DNA of 64,000 nt from AP-15 sp963788085 (GCA_963788085.1 CAWBFS010000073.1:143879-207878), one strand, 5' to 3'; shown: positions 24,572 through 34,000, numbered from the stretch's first letter. Made by a program: numbers and translations. The notes: generated by a model from the sequence alone, not told the origin.

Positions 24572-26336
24572 ATGCCTCGCCTGCTTTCGGTGAACGTGGG
24601 CCTGCCACGCGACATCGAGTGGCAAGGGAAAACCGTCCATACCGCCGTCTGGAAAACGCCGGTTCAGGGTCGACGGATGACACGACGGCTCAACGTCGAT
24701 GGAGACGGCCAAGGAGATTTGGCGGGGCATGGCGGCGAACACCGGGCAGTCTTTGTCTACCAGATCGAATCTTATCGTTATTGGCAAAACCAGCTCGGTC
24801 GAAACGACTTTACCTATGGCCAGTTCGGCGAGAATTTTACAGTCGAGGGACTGGCGGATACTGAAGTGTGCATCGGCGATCATTACCGGATCGGCGATGC
24901 CCTGTTCGAAGTGACGCAGCCGCGCGTCACCTGCTATCGGGTCGGCATCCGCATGAACGAGCCCCAGATGGCGGCACTGCTGGTCTCACACGGCAGGCCC
25001 GGATTCTATTTCCGGGTCCTGGAGGAAGGCGAAGTCGGCGCCGGCGACGAAATCGTGAAGGTCAAGGCGGGTCCCGAGCGGGTGACCGTCGCCGAGATCA
25101 ATGCGCTGTTATATTTGCCGGGTCACCCGGCGAGCGGGCTGGAACGAGCGTTGCGCATCCCGGCATTGAGCGCCGGTTGGCGAACCTCGTTAGAGGCGCT
25201 GCTCGACCGGGAACGGAAAGGCAGCGGAACAACGGGTAACCCCGGGCTCGGCCCACCGATCGGCCCGCCCCCCGCGTGGCAAGGGTTCCGCTCATTGCGG
25301 GTGTCGCGCAAGCTGCTCGAAAGCAGCAATGTCACTTCGCTCGTCCTGGAGCCGGCCGACGGTGAGCCGCTGACGGCCGCCCTGGCGGGGCAGTTTATCG
25401 TATTGCGGCTCAGGCCGCGGCCCGACGAGAGCGCTCTCCTACGCAGCTATTCGCTGTCGGACGCGCCGAGCGAGGATCGCTATCGCATCAGCGTCAAGCG
25501 CGAGCCACATGGCGCCGCCGGGGCTTACATCGATACGCGGGTTCAGGCAGGCGATATTCTCGACGTGAGCGCCCCGCGCGGCAGCTTTACGTTGCGGCAG
25601 GGCGAGCGTCCCGTGGTCCTTGTCAGCGCCGGCATCGGCGCCACCCCAGTCCTCGCTATGCTGCACGCACTGGCCGCCGAGCAAACTCGGAGAGAGATTT
25701 GGTGGATTCACGGTGCCCGCAACAGCAGCGAGCATCCATTTGCGGCGGAGGTGCGCGAACTCCTCACGACCTTGCCCGGAAGCCGCAGCCACATTCGTTA
25801 CAGTGCGCCAAAGCCAACCGATCGGCCGACTGTCGATTTCGATAGGGTGGGGCGCGTGGGCGTGCCCGTGTTCGAGGAAATAGGGCGTCCCGCCCGATGC
25901 GGACTTCTACATCTGCGGTCCAGCCGCGTTTATGAGCGGTCTCGTCGATGGTCTTGCAGGCTGGGGGGTCGCCCGTGACCGCCTGCACACCGAGAATTTC
26001 GGGTCAGGCCAGTCGAAGACGCCGGGCATCGCCGCGGTCCCGCGGCGGCCGCCGCATCCGCCGGCGGAAGCCGCGGAGGTCGGGCCGCTTGTATCCTTTA
26101 CGCGCAGCAATCTCGCTGTACACTGGGGTTCCGCATTCCACAGCCTGCTCGAACTAGCCGAGGCGTGCGATGTGCCGGTGCGCTGGTCGTGCCGCACCGG
26201 AGTTTGTCATAACTGCGAGACGGGGCTGATTTCCGGCTCCGTCATCTACCGGCCGGACCCAGTCGAGCCGCCGGCCGAGGGCAATCTGTTGATCTGCTGC
26301 AGCCGACCCCAAGGTGACATCGTCATCGATCTTTGA
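24572..26336 (+). CDS. MOSC / FAD-NAD reductase / 2Fe-2S ferredoxin fusion, one frameshift
   Basis: Residues 1-220 are a MOSC domain of the YiiM type: GDGQGDLAGHGGEHRAVFVY, GENFTVEGL and the conserved Cys in TQPRVTCYRVGIRM. Residues 225-460 are a ferredoxin-reductase module with LLRSYSLSDAPSEDRY (FAD) and PVVLVSAGIGATPVLAM (NAD). A shift near 25890 leads to DFYICGPAAFMSGLVDG and a C-terminal plant-type ferredoxin with CRTGVCHNCETG and a fourth Cys in LLICCSRPQGD. MOSC proteins handle sulfur with molybdenum cofactor, so an amine-oxide or hydroxylamine reductase role is possible, but this is inference. Confidence 0.85.
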
Positions 26337-26357
26337 ATCAAGACAAGGAGAAATCAG

Positions 26358-26600
26358 ATGGTTCAAGCTCAAGTTTCAAAGGTGGACACCTGGCGACAAT
26401 TGGCACAACAGCTGAGGGTCGACAGCATACGCTCGACAACGGTCGCCGGATCGGGTGACCCCTCATCTTCAATGTCCGCAGCCGATCTGATGGCCGTCTT
26501 GCTTTCGAAATACCTGAAGTACGAGTTCAACGACCCCCAGAACCCCAACAACGATCATCTGATCTTTTCCAAAGGACACGCGCTCCATGTACAGAGCGGC
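26358..26600 (+). pseudogene. transketolase N-terminal relic
   Basis: The frame starts MVQAQVSKVDTWRQLAQQLR and reads STTVAGSGDPSSSMSAADLM, then NNDHLIFSKGHALHVQSGM. This is the first 80 residues or so of a transketolase of the SIRxTTxAGSGHP type; here the catalytic His of GHP is Asp. After SKGHA the sequence loses all similarity, so the gene is truncated. AAGGAG precedes the ATG. It is not a copy of the full transketolase at 34.9-36.9 kb, whose N-terminus differs. Confidence 0.75.
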
Positions 26601-26929
26601 ATGATAAAGCGAACGGCACGCAGTGGTGTGATCGTAAGCAGCGGCGCGCGACCAACCTCTATTGAAGTTAAAGGTCCTGATACTGATCGCCCGGTTCGCG
26701 CCAACATGAGGGTCCTGGCATCGAATGTGACCGACGACGACGGCAGAGATGCGTCATGCCGAAGGCAAAGGGAACGAGTTCAAGCGCCGCGTGGCGGGAA
26801 CCATCGGTTCGCCCGCTCAACGGCGCCCGTCTCGCGCGGAGCTTGTTGCCATGTACCCCGAAAGCCCAGACGAAGGCGCTCGCCTGCAACGGCGGGTATG
26901 TTGGCTGATTGCAGGGAGGCTAAGTTCTG
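26601..26929. other. gap between transketolase relic and cydA
   Basis: The transketolase frame stays open to 26933 but the added sequence has no protein character. I see no RNA gene or hairpin. GGGAGG about ten bases before the GTG at 26930 is the ribosome site of cydA. Confidence 0.4.
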
Positions 26930-28327
26930 GTGACGCTCGACCCGCTCCTGCTTTCACGAATCCAGTTCGCCTGGGTCATCGGCTGGCACATCCTGTTGCC
27001 CGCGTTTACCGTCGGCGCCGCGTCGTACATCGCCCTGCTCGAAGGGCTGCATCTCTTCACCGGACGCGGTGTCTATCTCCAAGTCTCAAACTTCTGGATT
27101 CGGATCTTCGCGGTCGCGTTCGGCATGGGGGTGGTGACCGGGATCGTAATGCCATTCCAGTTCGGCTCCAATTGGAGCGGCCTATCCGATACCGCAGGAA
27201 ACATCATCGGCCCATCCCTGGCCTATGAGGGGCTGACGGCTTTCTTTCTCGAGGCGGCGTTCCTTGGCGTGTTGCTGTTCGGCCGCACCTTGGTGCCGCC
27301 CTGGGCGCATTTTATCGCTGCCATGATGGTCGCGCTCGGCGCGCTTTTTTCCTCTTTCTGGATCCTCGCGGCAAACAGTTGGATGCAGACGCCGGTCGGC
27401 TACACCATCGTCGACGGCCGGTTCTATCCGATGGATTGGCTGCAGATCATCTTCAGCCCGTCCTTCCCCTACAGGTTCGCCCACACTGTTGTTGCCTTCT
27501 ATGTGACCACCGGGTTCGTTGTGCTAGGCGTCGGAGCCTATACGATCAGGCGCGGCTTGTTTCACGATGAGGGCCGGGTCATGATGACGACTGCGCTCGC
27601 ACTGTTGGCCGTGCTCGTGCCGCTGCAGATGTTCATCGGCGATCAACACGGCCTCAATACGCGCCGGTACCAGCCGGCTAAGCTCGCTGGTATCGAGGCA
27701 CTCTGGAACACCGGTTCCGAGGTGCCGCTGACCCTGTTCGCGCTTCCCGATCAGAGCCGCGAGCGAAACGATTATGCGATCGAGGTGCCCTATCTCGGGA
27801 GTCTCATTCTGACGCATTCGCTCGACGGTACCATTCAGGGGCTCAAGGATTTTCCTGCCGATCAACGTCCGCCAGTTGCAATTGTCTTTTGGGCCTTCCG
27901 CATCATGGTCGGTCTCGCCGTCTTGATGTTGCTATTGGTGGCGGCCGGCTGGTGGCTGCGCTATCGCCATGAGCTGTTCACTAGTAGCTGGTATCTACGG
28001 GCGTGCCAGGTTGCGATCCCGGTCGGCTTTATCGCGGTGCTGGCCGGGTGGACGACCACGGAGGTGGGCCGGCAGCCCTGGACCGTTTATGGTCTGTTGC
28101 GAACGGCAAAGTCGGTTACTCCGTCGCTGACCGGGCATGATGTCCTGTTGTCGCTGCTGGTTTACGCCGTTGCTTACCTCGTCATTTACCCGACGGGCTT
28201 CCTCTACATGCTTAGCCTCGTACGCAAAGGCCCCGGACCGACGGCCGCGGCGCCAGTCGAGGCGGGGCGTCCGCAGCTGCCCGTTCGCAGACTGCCGTCG
28301 GCGCCGCAATCCGAGGGGGTCCCATGA
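26930..28327 (+). CDS. cydA: cytochrome bd-type quinol oxidase subunit I (short Q-loop, CIO-like)
   Basis: The 465-residue membrane protein has the first heme-ligand region FAWVIGWHILLPAFTVG, the high-spin Glu region YEGLTAFFLEAAFLG and the quinol-binding GDQHGLN and KLAGIEALW. The periplasmic Q-loop after it is short, as in the cyanide-insensitive oxidase subgroup. The GTG start has GGGAGG upstream. It reduces oxygen with quinol and saves the cell under low oxygen, cyanide or nitric oxide. The stop overlaps the start of subunit II. Confidence 0.93.
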   Translation: MTLDPLLLSRIQFAWVIGWHILLPAFTVGAASYIALLEGLHLFTGRGVYLQVSNFWIRIFAVAFGMGVVTGIVMPFQFGSNWSGLSDTAGNIIGPSLAYEGLTAFFLEAAFLGVLLFGRTLVPPWAHFIAAMMVALGALFSSFWILAANSWMQTPVGYTIVDGRFYPMDWLQIIFSPSFPYRFAHTVVAFYVTTGFVVLGVGAYTIRRGLFHDEGRVMMTTALALLAVLVPLQMFIGDQHGLNTRRYQPAKLAGIEALWNTGSEVPLTLFALPDQSRERNDYAIEVPYLGSLILTHSLDGTIQGLKDFPADQRPPVAIVFWAFRIMVGLAVLMLLLVAAGWWLRYRHELFTSSWYLRACQVAIPVGFIAVLAGWTTTEVGRQPWTVYGLLRTAKSVTPSLTGHDVLLSLLVYAVAYLVIYPTGFLYMLSLVRKGPGPTAAAPVEAGRPQLPVRRLPSAPQSEGVP

Positions 28328-29337
28328 CCGGGCCCGCCCTCAGTTTCGTCGGTGTCTGGACGGCGCTCATTGCCTTGGGCGTCTTCCTCTACGTCCTGCT
28401 CGACGGCTTCGATCTCGGCGTCGGTATGCTGCACGGGTTTGCACGCGACGCGGCCGACCGCGAACTGATCATGAACACGATTGCGCCGATCTGGGACGGC
28501 AACGAGACCTGGCTGGTCTTCTGCGCCGTCGCCCTCCTCGCGGCGTTTCCGCTGGCTTTCGCCATCATCATACCCGCCGTGTACTTCCCAATCCTGGTGA
28601 TGCTGATCGCGCTCATCTTCCGCGGCGTCGCCTTCGAGTTTCGCTTTGAGGATCGCGTCCGCCGTGCGTTCTGGGACCGCGCCTTCCAAGTTGGTTCTTT
28701 CGTCGCAGTTTTCGCGCAAGGAGTCGTGCTCGGCGCTTTCATTCAGGGGTTCCGTGTCGAAGGGCGAGTGTTCAGCGGGACCTCCGTCGACTTTCTGACG
28801 CCCTTTTCCATATTGACGGGGTTGGCCCTTCTCTTCGGCTACGGGCTGCTCGGCGCCGGATGGCTCATCATCAAGACGGAAGGCGCCCTGCAGGATTGGG
28901 CGAGACGCCAGGGCCGGTTATGCCTGATCGGGGTCGTCATAGGTATCGTCATCGTCAGCCTATGGACGCCGCTGATGGAGCAACAAATCGCCGAGCGCTG
29001 GTTCTCCTTGCGCCATATCGTCTTTCTTTGGCCGGTGCCCGTCGCCACCTTGGTGGTTGTTGTCTGGGAATGGCGAGCGCTCACCGGCTCGGCCGACGCC
29101 GCGCCTTTTATCGCCGCGGTCCTGCTCTTCCTTTTGTCTTATCTCGGCATCGCGATCAGCCTTTGGCCGATGATCGTCCCCTACCATTTCACACTGGGGG
29201 AGGCGGCGTCATCACCGAGCACGCAAGCTTTCCTGCTGGTCGGCGCGTTGTTCCTGCTCCCGGTCATTCTGATGTACTCTGCCTGGTCGTACTGGGTGTT
29301 CCGCGGGAAAGCGCGCAGGGATATCGGTTACCAATGA
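28324..29337 (+). CDS. cydB: cytochrome bd-type quinol oxidase subunit II
   Basis: The 337-residue membrane protein starts with the family signature WTALIALGVFLYVLLDGFDL, then GVGMLHGF and the highly conserved APIWDGNETWLV. It forms the second half of the bd oxidase with subunit I, overlapping it by four bases. The protein ends in ILMYSAWSYWVFRGKARR, with no short CydX-type gene visible behind it. The gene carries no frameshift. Confidence 0.94.
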   Translation: MTGPALSFVGVWTALIALGVFLYVLLDGFDLGVGMLHGFARDAADRELIMNTIAPIWDGNETWLVFCAVALLAAFPLAFAIIIPAVYFPILVMLIALIFRGVAFEFRFEDRVRRAFWDRAFQVGSFVAVFAQGVVLGAFIQGFRVEGRVFSGTSVDFLTPFSILTGLALLFGYGLLGAGWLIIKTEGALQDWARRQGRLCLIGVVIGIVIVSLWTPLMEQQIAERWFSLRHIVFLWPVPVATLVVVVWEWRALTGSADAAPFIAAVLLFLLSYLGIAISLWPMIVPYHFTLGEAASSPSTQAFLLVGALFLLPVILMYSAWSYWVFRGKARRDIGYQ

Positions 29338-29436
29338 GGTCGCCTGCCCGGCGCATTTCCACTGCTATCTTTGCGGCGCGAGTTCATCAAAGATCATGAA
29401 ACCGACAGAGATCACGACCCGGGATGTTCCTGGCCC

Positions 29437-29455
29437 GTTCGAGCTTCGCTCGAAC
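29437..29455. other. perfect 8-bp hairpin between cydB and the next gene
   Basis: GTTCGAGC-TTC-GCTCGAAC is a perfect inverted repeat 100 bases behind cydB. No T-run follows, so it is not a standard Rho-independent terminator. It may be an operator or a transcript-stabilising hairpin. Confidence 0.4.
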
Positions 29456-29527
29456 GTGAATATATCGTGAGGGCGGGCTGGAGCGCGAGTGGCGAGTCGC
29501 CTGCCTACGCAAATCTGGAGGGCTCGG

Positions 29528-30904
29528 ATGGCTGCATATGACGCGATCATCATCGGCACCGGCCAGGCCGGACCATCTTTGGCATTCCGCCTGGCCGGCG
29601 CCGGGATGAAGGTGGCTGTCGTTGAGCGCCATCTCGTCGGCGGCACTTGCGTCAATACCGGCTGCACCCCGACCAAGGCCTTGGTGGCGAGCGCCTATGC
29701 CGCCCGGATCGCGCGGCGCGCCGCCGAGTATGGTGTGGTGATCGGGGGTGATATCGGCATCGACATGCGGCGGGTTAAAGCGCGCATGGATGCGATTGTG
29801 GCGGCGTCACGAAACGGGCTTACCTCGGCCCTCGAAAACGCCGCCAACATCACGCTCTACCGCGGCCACGCCCGGTTCGCGTCGCCGCAAGCGGTGGAAA
29901 TCGCCGGCGAGCGGCTGCGCGCTGGACGGATCTTTATCAATGTCGGCGGCCGGGCGCTGGTGCCGCCAATGCCCGGCATAAACGAAGTGCCCTACCTGAC
30001 GAATTCGTCGATGATGGACGTCGATTTTCTGCCGCACCATCTCATCATTGTCGGCGGCAGCTATATCGGCCTCGAATTCGGCCAAATGTACCGCCGCTTT
30101 GGCAGCGAGGTAACGATCATCGAAATGGCGCCGCGGCTCGTTCGCCATGAGGACGAGGACGTGTCGGCGGCGATCAAGGACATCGTCGAGCGCGAGGGCG
30201 TCGATGTCAGGCTGAATGCCGAATGCATCAGCCTCGCCAAACGCGGCGACGAGATCGTCGCCAAGGTCGATTGCACCGCCGGCGCCCCCGAAGTCGCTGG
30301 CTCGCATCTGTTGCTGGCCGTCGGCCGTCGGCCGAATACCGACGATCTCGATCTCGACAAAGCCGGGGTGCGCTGCGACGAGCGTGGCTACATCATCGTC
30401 GACGACCAATTGCAAACCACTGCGCCGGGCATCTGGGCTCTCGGCGACTGCAACGGCAAGGGCGCCTTCACCCACACCGCGTACAACGATTTCGAGATCG
30501 TCGCCGCGAATTTGCTCGACCACGATCCGCGCCGGGTCAGCGAGCGCATCACCGCCTATGCCCTTTACACCGACCCGCCATTGGGCCGCGTCGGCATGAC
30601 TTTGGCCGAGGCGCGCAACAGTGGGCGGCGGGTGTTGGCCGGCGAGCGGCCGATGACGCGCGTTGCCCGCGCCGTCGAAAAGGGCGAGACGCAAGGCTTT
30701 ATGCGCATTCTCGTCGATGGCGACAGCAAAGAGATCCTCGGCGCCTCATTGCTCGGTACAGGATGCGACGAGGCTGTCCACGCGATCCTCGATCTGATGT
30801 ATGCCAAAGCCCCGTACACGGTCATGCAGCGCGCGATGCACATTCATCCGACGGTCAGCGAGCTGCTGCCGACTATCTTAGGTGACCTCAAATCGGTAGG
30901 TTGA
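29528..30904 (+). CDS. FAD-dependent pyridine nucleotide-disulfide oxidoreductase (mercuric-reductase-like)
   Basis: The 458-residue protein follows the glutathione-reductase plan. It has IIIGTGQAGPSLAFRLAGAG for FAD, the redox-active pair in GGTCVNTGCTPTK and IIVGGSYIGLEFGQMYRRFG for NAD(P). The second FAD block is GIWALGDCNG and the C-terminal HIHPTVSELLPTI supplies the active-site His. It lacks the N-terminal heavy-metal domain and the C-terminal Cys pair of true MerA. Function is therefore a generic disulfide or quinone-type reduction. The ATG at 29528 is preferred over the upstream one. Confidence 0.9.
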   Translation: MAAYDAIIIGTGQAGPSLAFRLAGAGMKVAVVERHLVGGTCVNTGCTPTKALVASAYAARIARRAAEYGVVIGGDIGIDMRRVKARMDAIVAASRNGLTSALENAANITLYRGHARFASPQAVEIAGERLRAGRIFINVGGRALVPPMPGINEVPYLTNSSMMDVDFLPHHLIIVGGSYIGLEFGQMYRRFGSEVTIIEMAPRLVRHEDEDVSAAIKDIVEREGVDVRLNAECISLAKRGDEIVAKVDCTAGAPEVAGSHLLLAVGRRPNTDDLDLDKAGVRCDERGYIIVDDQLQTTAPGIWALGDCNGKGAFTHTAYNDFEIVAANLLDHDPRRVSERITAYALYTDPPLGRVGMTLAEARNSGRRVLAGERPMTRVARAVEKGETQGFMRILVDGDSKEILGASLLGTGCDEAVHAILDLMYAKAPYTVMQRAMHIHPTVSELLPTILGDLKSVG

Positions 30905-31107
30905 GCTGGGCTGGTCTTCGACAAAATGCGCAGGCGCTTCCCTCATCTTCAACCGATCTCGGCCGATGGCGGCTACAACGCCCGTCAAGCAGCCCCACGA
31001 CACAATGACTTCACCGTCGACGGGCTGCCCGATGGCGAGTGTGCATCGCTATCGCATCGGGAGTGCCGTCTTTGAAGTTGACGCAGCGTCAGGAAGGAGA
31101 GATCGAG

Positions 31108-31488
31108 ATGGAAGACCACGACATCAGAGCGGCCCTGGATCGCCACTGGGCCGCCTCCGACGCCAACGACTTCGAGGCTGAGCACCAGATTTACCGAGAG
31201 GATGCGGTGCTCGAGTACCCGCAATCGGGCGAGCGCATCCGCGGCCGGCGCAACATTCAGGCGTCTCGCTTTGCTCAGCCGAACAGGAAGCGCTTCACAG
31301 TGCGGCGGATCCTCGGCGCTGCCGACCTCTGGATCACTGAATTCGTCCTCACCTACGAGGCAAGGCCGTCTTACACCGTGAGCATCATGGAGTTCAGAGA
31401 CGGGAAGGTGGCCCGCGAGACCCAATACTTCGGCGATCCGTTCGAGCCGGGGCCTTCGCGCGCTCAATGGGTCGAGCGGATGCGCTGA
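31108..31488 (+). CDS. SnoaL-like/NTF2-fold protein, intact copy
   Basis: The 126-residue protein (MEDHDIRAALDRHWAASDAN...) has the NTF2-like alpha+beta barrel pattern with YREDAVLEYPQSGERIRG, ITEFVLTYEARPSYTVSI and KVARETQYFGDPFEPG. This is the SnoaL-like domain layout used by small polyketide cyclases, steroid isomerases and many stress proteins of unknown role. No substrate can be inferred. GGAGAGATCGAG precedes the ATG. A second, frameshifted copy lies at 37147. Confidence 0.85.
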   Translation: MEDHDIRAALDRHWAASDANDFEAEHQIYREDAVLEYPQSGERIRGRRNIQASRFAQPNRKRFTVRRILGAADLWITEFVLTYEARPSYTVSIMEFRDGKVARETQYFGDPFEPGPSRAQWVERMR

Positions 31489-31634
31489 AACCTAGCCGGC
31501 ATAAGGGTGGCCATCCACCGCTCCCTCGTGCGGAGCTGCCGGTCGATACGGTCTCGCTCGCTCGTTATCTCATCGGCAAGATACTGATGCGGGAGATGGC
31601 CGAAGGCGTCGCCAGCGGCCGCATCGTCGAGACC
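31467..31634 (+). pseudogene. 3-methyladenine glycosylase gene, truncated copy
   Basis: The first 56 codons match the intact gene at 37507 (DTVSLARYLIGKILMREMAE, ASGRIVET). Homology stops exactly at the VETEAY block that carries the catalytic Glu; here it becomes VETDPSPRERG. The remaining 115 bases before the DJ-1 gene are unrelated. It is a remnant left at a recombination junction. Confidence 0.85.
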
Positions 31635-31749
31635 GATCCCTCGCCGCGCGAGCGAGGCAATCGCGGCATCCGTAGAGAACATAGCACAGGATTTAATTAT
31701 ACCGCGGATACACCACCAAAGGAAGTGGCCCACACGAAAGGAGAAGTTC

Positions 31750-32439
31750 GTGAAGATCTTGATGGTTCTGACCTCGCACGACAAGCTTGGCAACACCGGC
31801 CGTGAGACGGGCTTCTGGCTCGAGGAGTTCGCGGCTCCCTACTTCACGTTCAAGGACGCCGGCGCCGAGATCGTGATTGCGTCGCCAAAGGGCGGCCAAC
31901 CGCCTCTCGATCCGAAAAGCAACGAGCCAAACTTTCAGACCGACCTTACGCATCGGTTCGAAGCAGACGCAGAGGCAAAAGCGCGGCTCGCGGCAACAGT
32001 TCGCCTCGACAGCGTCAAGGCCGAGGACTTCGACACCGTCTTCTACCCTGGCGGCCACGGCCCTATGTGGGACCTGGCAGAGGATCAAACCTCGATCAAG
32101 CTGCTGGAATCCTTCCTGGCCGCCGGCAAGACCTTCGCCGTGGTCTGCCATTCTTCCGGCGCGTTGCGCCATGTCAAGACCCCGGACGGCAAGCTGCTCG
32201 TAGAGGGCAAGACCGTGACCGGCTTCACAAATGGCGAGGAAGAAGAGGTAGGATTGACGAACGTGGTACCTTTCCTCGTCGAGGACGAACTGATGAGCCT
32301 TGGTGCCATCTTTTCCAAGGTCAAGAACTGGGGCGTTCACACGGTCGCTGACGGCCAGCTGATCACCGGCCAAAATCCAGCCTCGTCGGGGCCGGCGGCC
32401 AGGTTTCTGATTGATACGTTGAACAAACAGGCAAGGTAG
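31750..32439 (+). CDS. DJ-1/PfpI-family protein (Hsp31/glyoxalase III-like)
   Basis: The 229-residue protein has Glu in DAGAEIVIASPKGG, GGHGPMWDLAED and the nucleophile Cys133 in FAVVCHSSGAL, the catalytic elbow of the class I glutamine-amidotransferase-like fold. Its length and SPKGG block place it with Hsp31-type members that convert methylglyoxal to lactate or act as chaperones. It starts at GTG with AAAGGAG upstream. It opens the stress-type segment between the two long repeats. Confidence 0.9.
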   Translation: MKILMVLTSHDKLGNTGRETGFWLEEFAAPYFTFKDAGAEIVIASPKGGQPPLDPKSNEPNFQTDLTHRFEADAEAKARLAATVRLDSVKAEDFDTVFYPGGHGPMWDLAEDQTSIKLLESFLAAGKTFAVVCHSSGALRHVKTPDGKLLVEGKTVTGFTNGEEEEVGLTNVVPFLVEDELMSLGAIFSKVKNWGVHTVADGQLITGQNPASSGPAARFLIDTLNKQAR

Positions 32440-32519
32440 CTAAGACGCCGCGCTTATTAGCAGCATAGCTGCTATCGGCCTCGTTGAGCCCGATCTGTAG
32501 AAGCACAAAGGAGGTTGCC

Positions 32520-33230
32520 GTGAGCAGCGAACAGAAAGTAGCCGTCATTACCGGCGCGTCGCAGGGCATCGGCGCGGCCCTTGTCAGAGCGTATCGTGAT
32601 CGCAACTACCGGGTGGTGGCGACGGCGCTCTCGATGCAGCCGTCGAGCGATGACGACGTTCTGGTCGTCTCCGGCGACATCGCCGATCGAAAGACGGCCG
32701 AGCGTGCAGTCTCGGAAGGCATCGCGCGGTTCGGGCGCATCGACACGCTCGTCAACAATGCCGGCATCTTTATCAGCAAACCGTTCACTCAGTACACCGA
32801 GGCAGACTATGCGGCCATCGTGGCCGTCAACCTCACCGGGTTTTTCCACATCGCACAACTCGCAGTTGCCGAAATGGAGAAGCATGGCAGCGGCCATATC
32901 GTACAGATCACCACGACCCTCGCTGACCACGCGATCGCCGGCGTACCCGCCGTGCTGGCGGCGCTGACAAAGGGTGGCCTGAATGCCGCGACCAAATCTC
33001 TCGCAATCGAGTACGCGCAACGCGGTATCCGAGTGAACGCGGTGGCGCCGGGGACCATTAAGACGCCAATGCATTCCGTCGAGGAGTATGCGCAGCTCGC
33101 CGCCCTACACCCCGTCGGCCGGCTGGGCGAGGTTTCCGATGTCGTCGACGCGATCCTCTACCTAGAAGCGGCCAGCTTTGTGACCGGCGAAATCCTCCAC
33201 GTCGACGGCGGGCAAAGTGCGGGCCACTGA
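32520..33230 (+). CDS. SDR-fold protein lacking the catalytic Tyr
   Basis: The 236-residue protein begins with a GTG six bases after AAAGGAGG. It has the cofactor motif TGASQGIGAAL, NNAG and a normal C-terminus (VTGEILHVDGGQSAGH). The catalytic YxxxK is replaced: the region reads VPAVLAALTKGGLNAATK, where the Tyr position is Ala, and the usual Ser is Thr in VQITTTLAD. A binding or regulatory function, or a changed mechanism, is therefore possible. It is otherwise typical and undamaged. Confidence 0.85.
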   Translation: MSSEQKVAVITGASQGIGAALVRAYRDRNYRVVATALSMQPSSDDDVLVVSGDIADRKTAERAVSEGIARFGRIDTLVNNAGIFISKPFTQYTEADYAAIVAVNLTGFFHIAQLAVAEMEKHGSGHIVQITTTLADHAIAGVPAVLAALTKGGLNAATKSLAIEYAQRGIRVNAVAPGTIKTPMHSVEEYAQLAALHPVGRLGEVSDVVDAILYLEAASFVTGEILHVDGGQSAGH

Positions 33231-33328
33231 TGGAGCGCCCCGTTGCTTTCAAGGGCGCTCAGATTGCCTGGGAGTGAGTGTGATCCAATCCACTCCGCCC
33301 TGGCCCACCCACCTTAAACCTCGCATCA

Positions 33329-33811
33329 GTGGGGGTTACAAAGGCAGCTTTATTGGATAACTGGACTTGGGGCGTGTCGCTTATCGCACTGACCGTAGCT
33401 GTCCACGTGACAGGCGTAACCTTCATGGTGTCCGTGCTCCATAGTTTCAGGGTTTGGCTAGAGAGCCAGAACTGTGGTCTACCGCATCTGATCGCAATCG
33501 TGATTGCCGCGTTCACTGCGATGGGACTGCTCCTAGCTGTACTACACGGAATAGAGGCGGCGGTCTGGGCGGCGGCGTATTTGTGGCTTGGCGCGCTCCA
33601 TTCGCCTGAAGCTGCGATCCTCTACTCCGTCGACTCGATGGCCACGCGAGGCGCCTCGGAGCTCATGCTGCAGCCGCACTGGCAGATGATGGGCGCGCTG
33701 GAGGCAGCCGACGGCATGCTACTGTTCGGTATCAGCACTGCGTTCATTTTCACGGTGATGCAGTTCTACTACCAACACCTTGTGCTTCAGCGACCCGGCC
33801 GGTTCAGTTAA
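33329..33811 (+). CDS. membrane protein with pore-loop-like segment (putative ion channel)
   Basis: The 160-residue protein from a GTG has three or four hydrophobic helices: WTWGVSLIALTVAVHVTGVT, LIAIVIAAFTAMGLLLAVLH, an amphipathic AAVWAAAYLWLGAL and LLFGISTAFIFTVMQFYY. Between the last two lies LYSVDSMATRGASELML, which sits where the K+ channel filter (TxTTxG) does but lacks TVGYG. It may be a distant two-TM channel. Its role in the stress-type cluster is unknown. Confidence 0.6.
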   Translation: MGVTKAALLDNWTWGVSLIALTVAVHVTGVTFMVSVLHSFRVWLESQNCGLPHLIAIVIAAFTAMGLLLAVLHGIEAAVWAAAYLWLGALHSPEAAILYSVDSMATRGASELMLQPHWQMMGALEAADGMLLFGISTAFIFTVMQFYYQHLVLQRPGRFS

Positions 33812-33868
33812 AGCCGATAAGCCCTGACCAATCGACCGCGGACGCGTGAAGATCTGTCCCTCGCGCGG

Positions 33869-34000
33869 TCACCCCTCCATAGTCGGAGATAGCGCTCTAT
33901 CGCCGGCTAGCTGATCGATGGCAACGAGAATTTGCGCCAGCGCCGACATCATGCTAACGAAGTAGGACGCCTGCTCCAGGCTCCAGTCGCCAAGGACCAT
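33869..34000 (-). CDS. possible small protein (43 aa)
   Basis: An ATG on the minus strand opens MVLGDWSLEQASYFVSMMSA and continues ALAQILVAIDQLAGDRALSP, a well-formed helical sequence ending at a stop after MEG. I do not recognise it, and no strong ribosome site is visible, so it is marked as tentative. Confidence 0.3.
   Translation of the reverse strand: MVLGDWSLEQASYFVSMMSALAQILVAIDQLAGDRALSPTMEG

Larger units (their letters stand above)
31020..31634 (+). repeat. long direct repeat, copy 1 (SnoaL gene plus start of glycosylase gene)
   Basis: From CGGGCTGCCCGATGGCGAG to the codons for GRIVET the segment is nearly identical to about 37049-37674, including the non-coding leader GGGAGTGCCGTCTTT. 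Differences are scattered substitutions and short indels. This copy keeps an intact SnoaL-like gene and a truncated glycosylase start. Confidence 0.9.

Noticed and set aside
29437..29455. Terminator call for the cydB hairpin.
   Set aside because: A perfect stem but no T-run on either strand; kept only as an unassigned hairpin.
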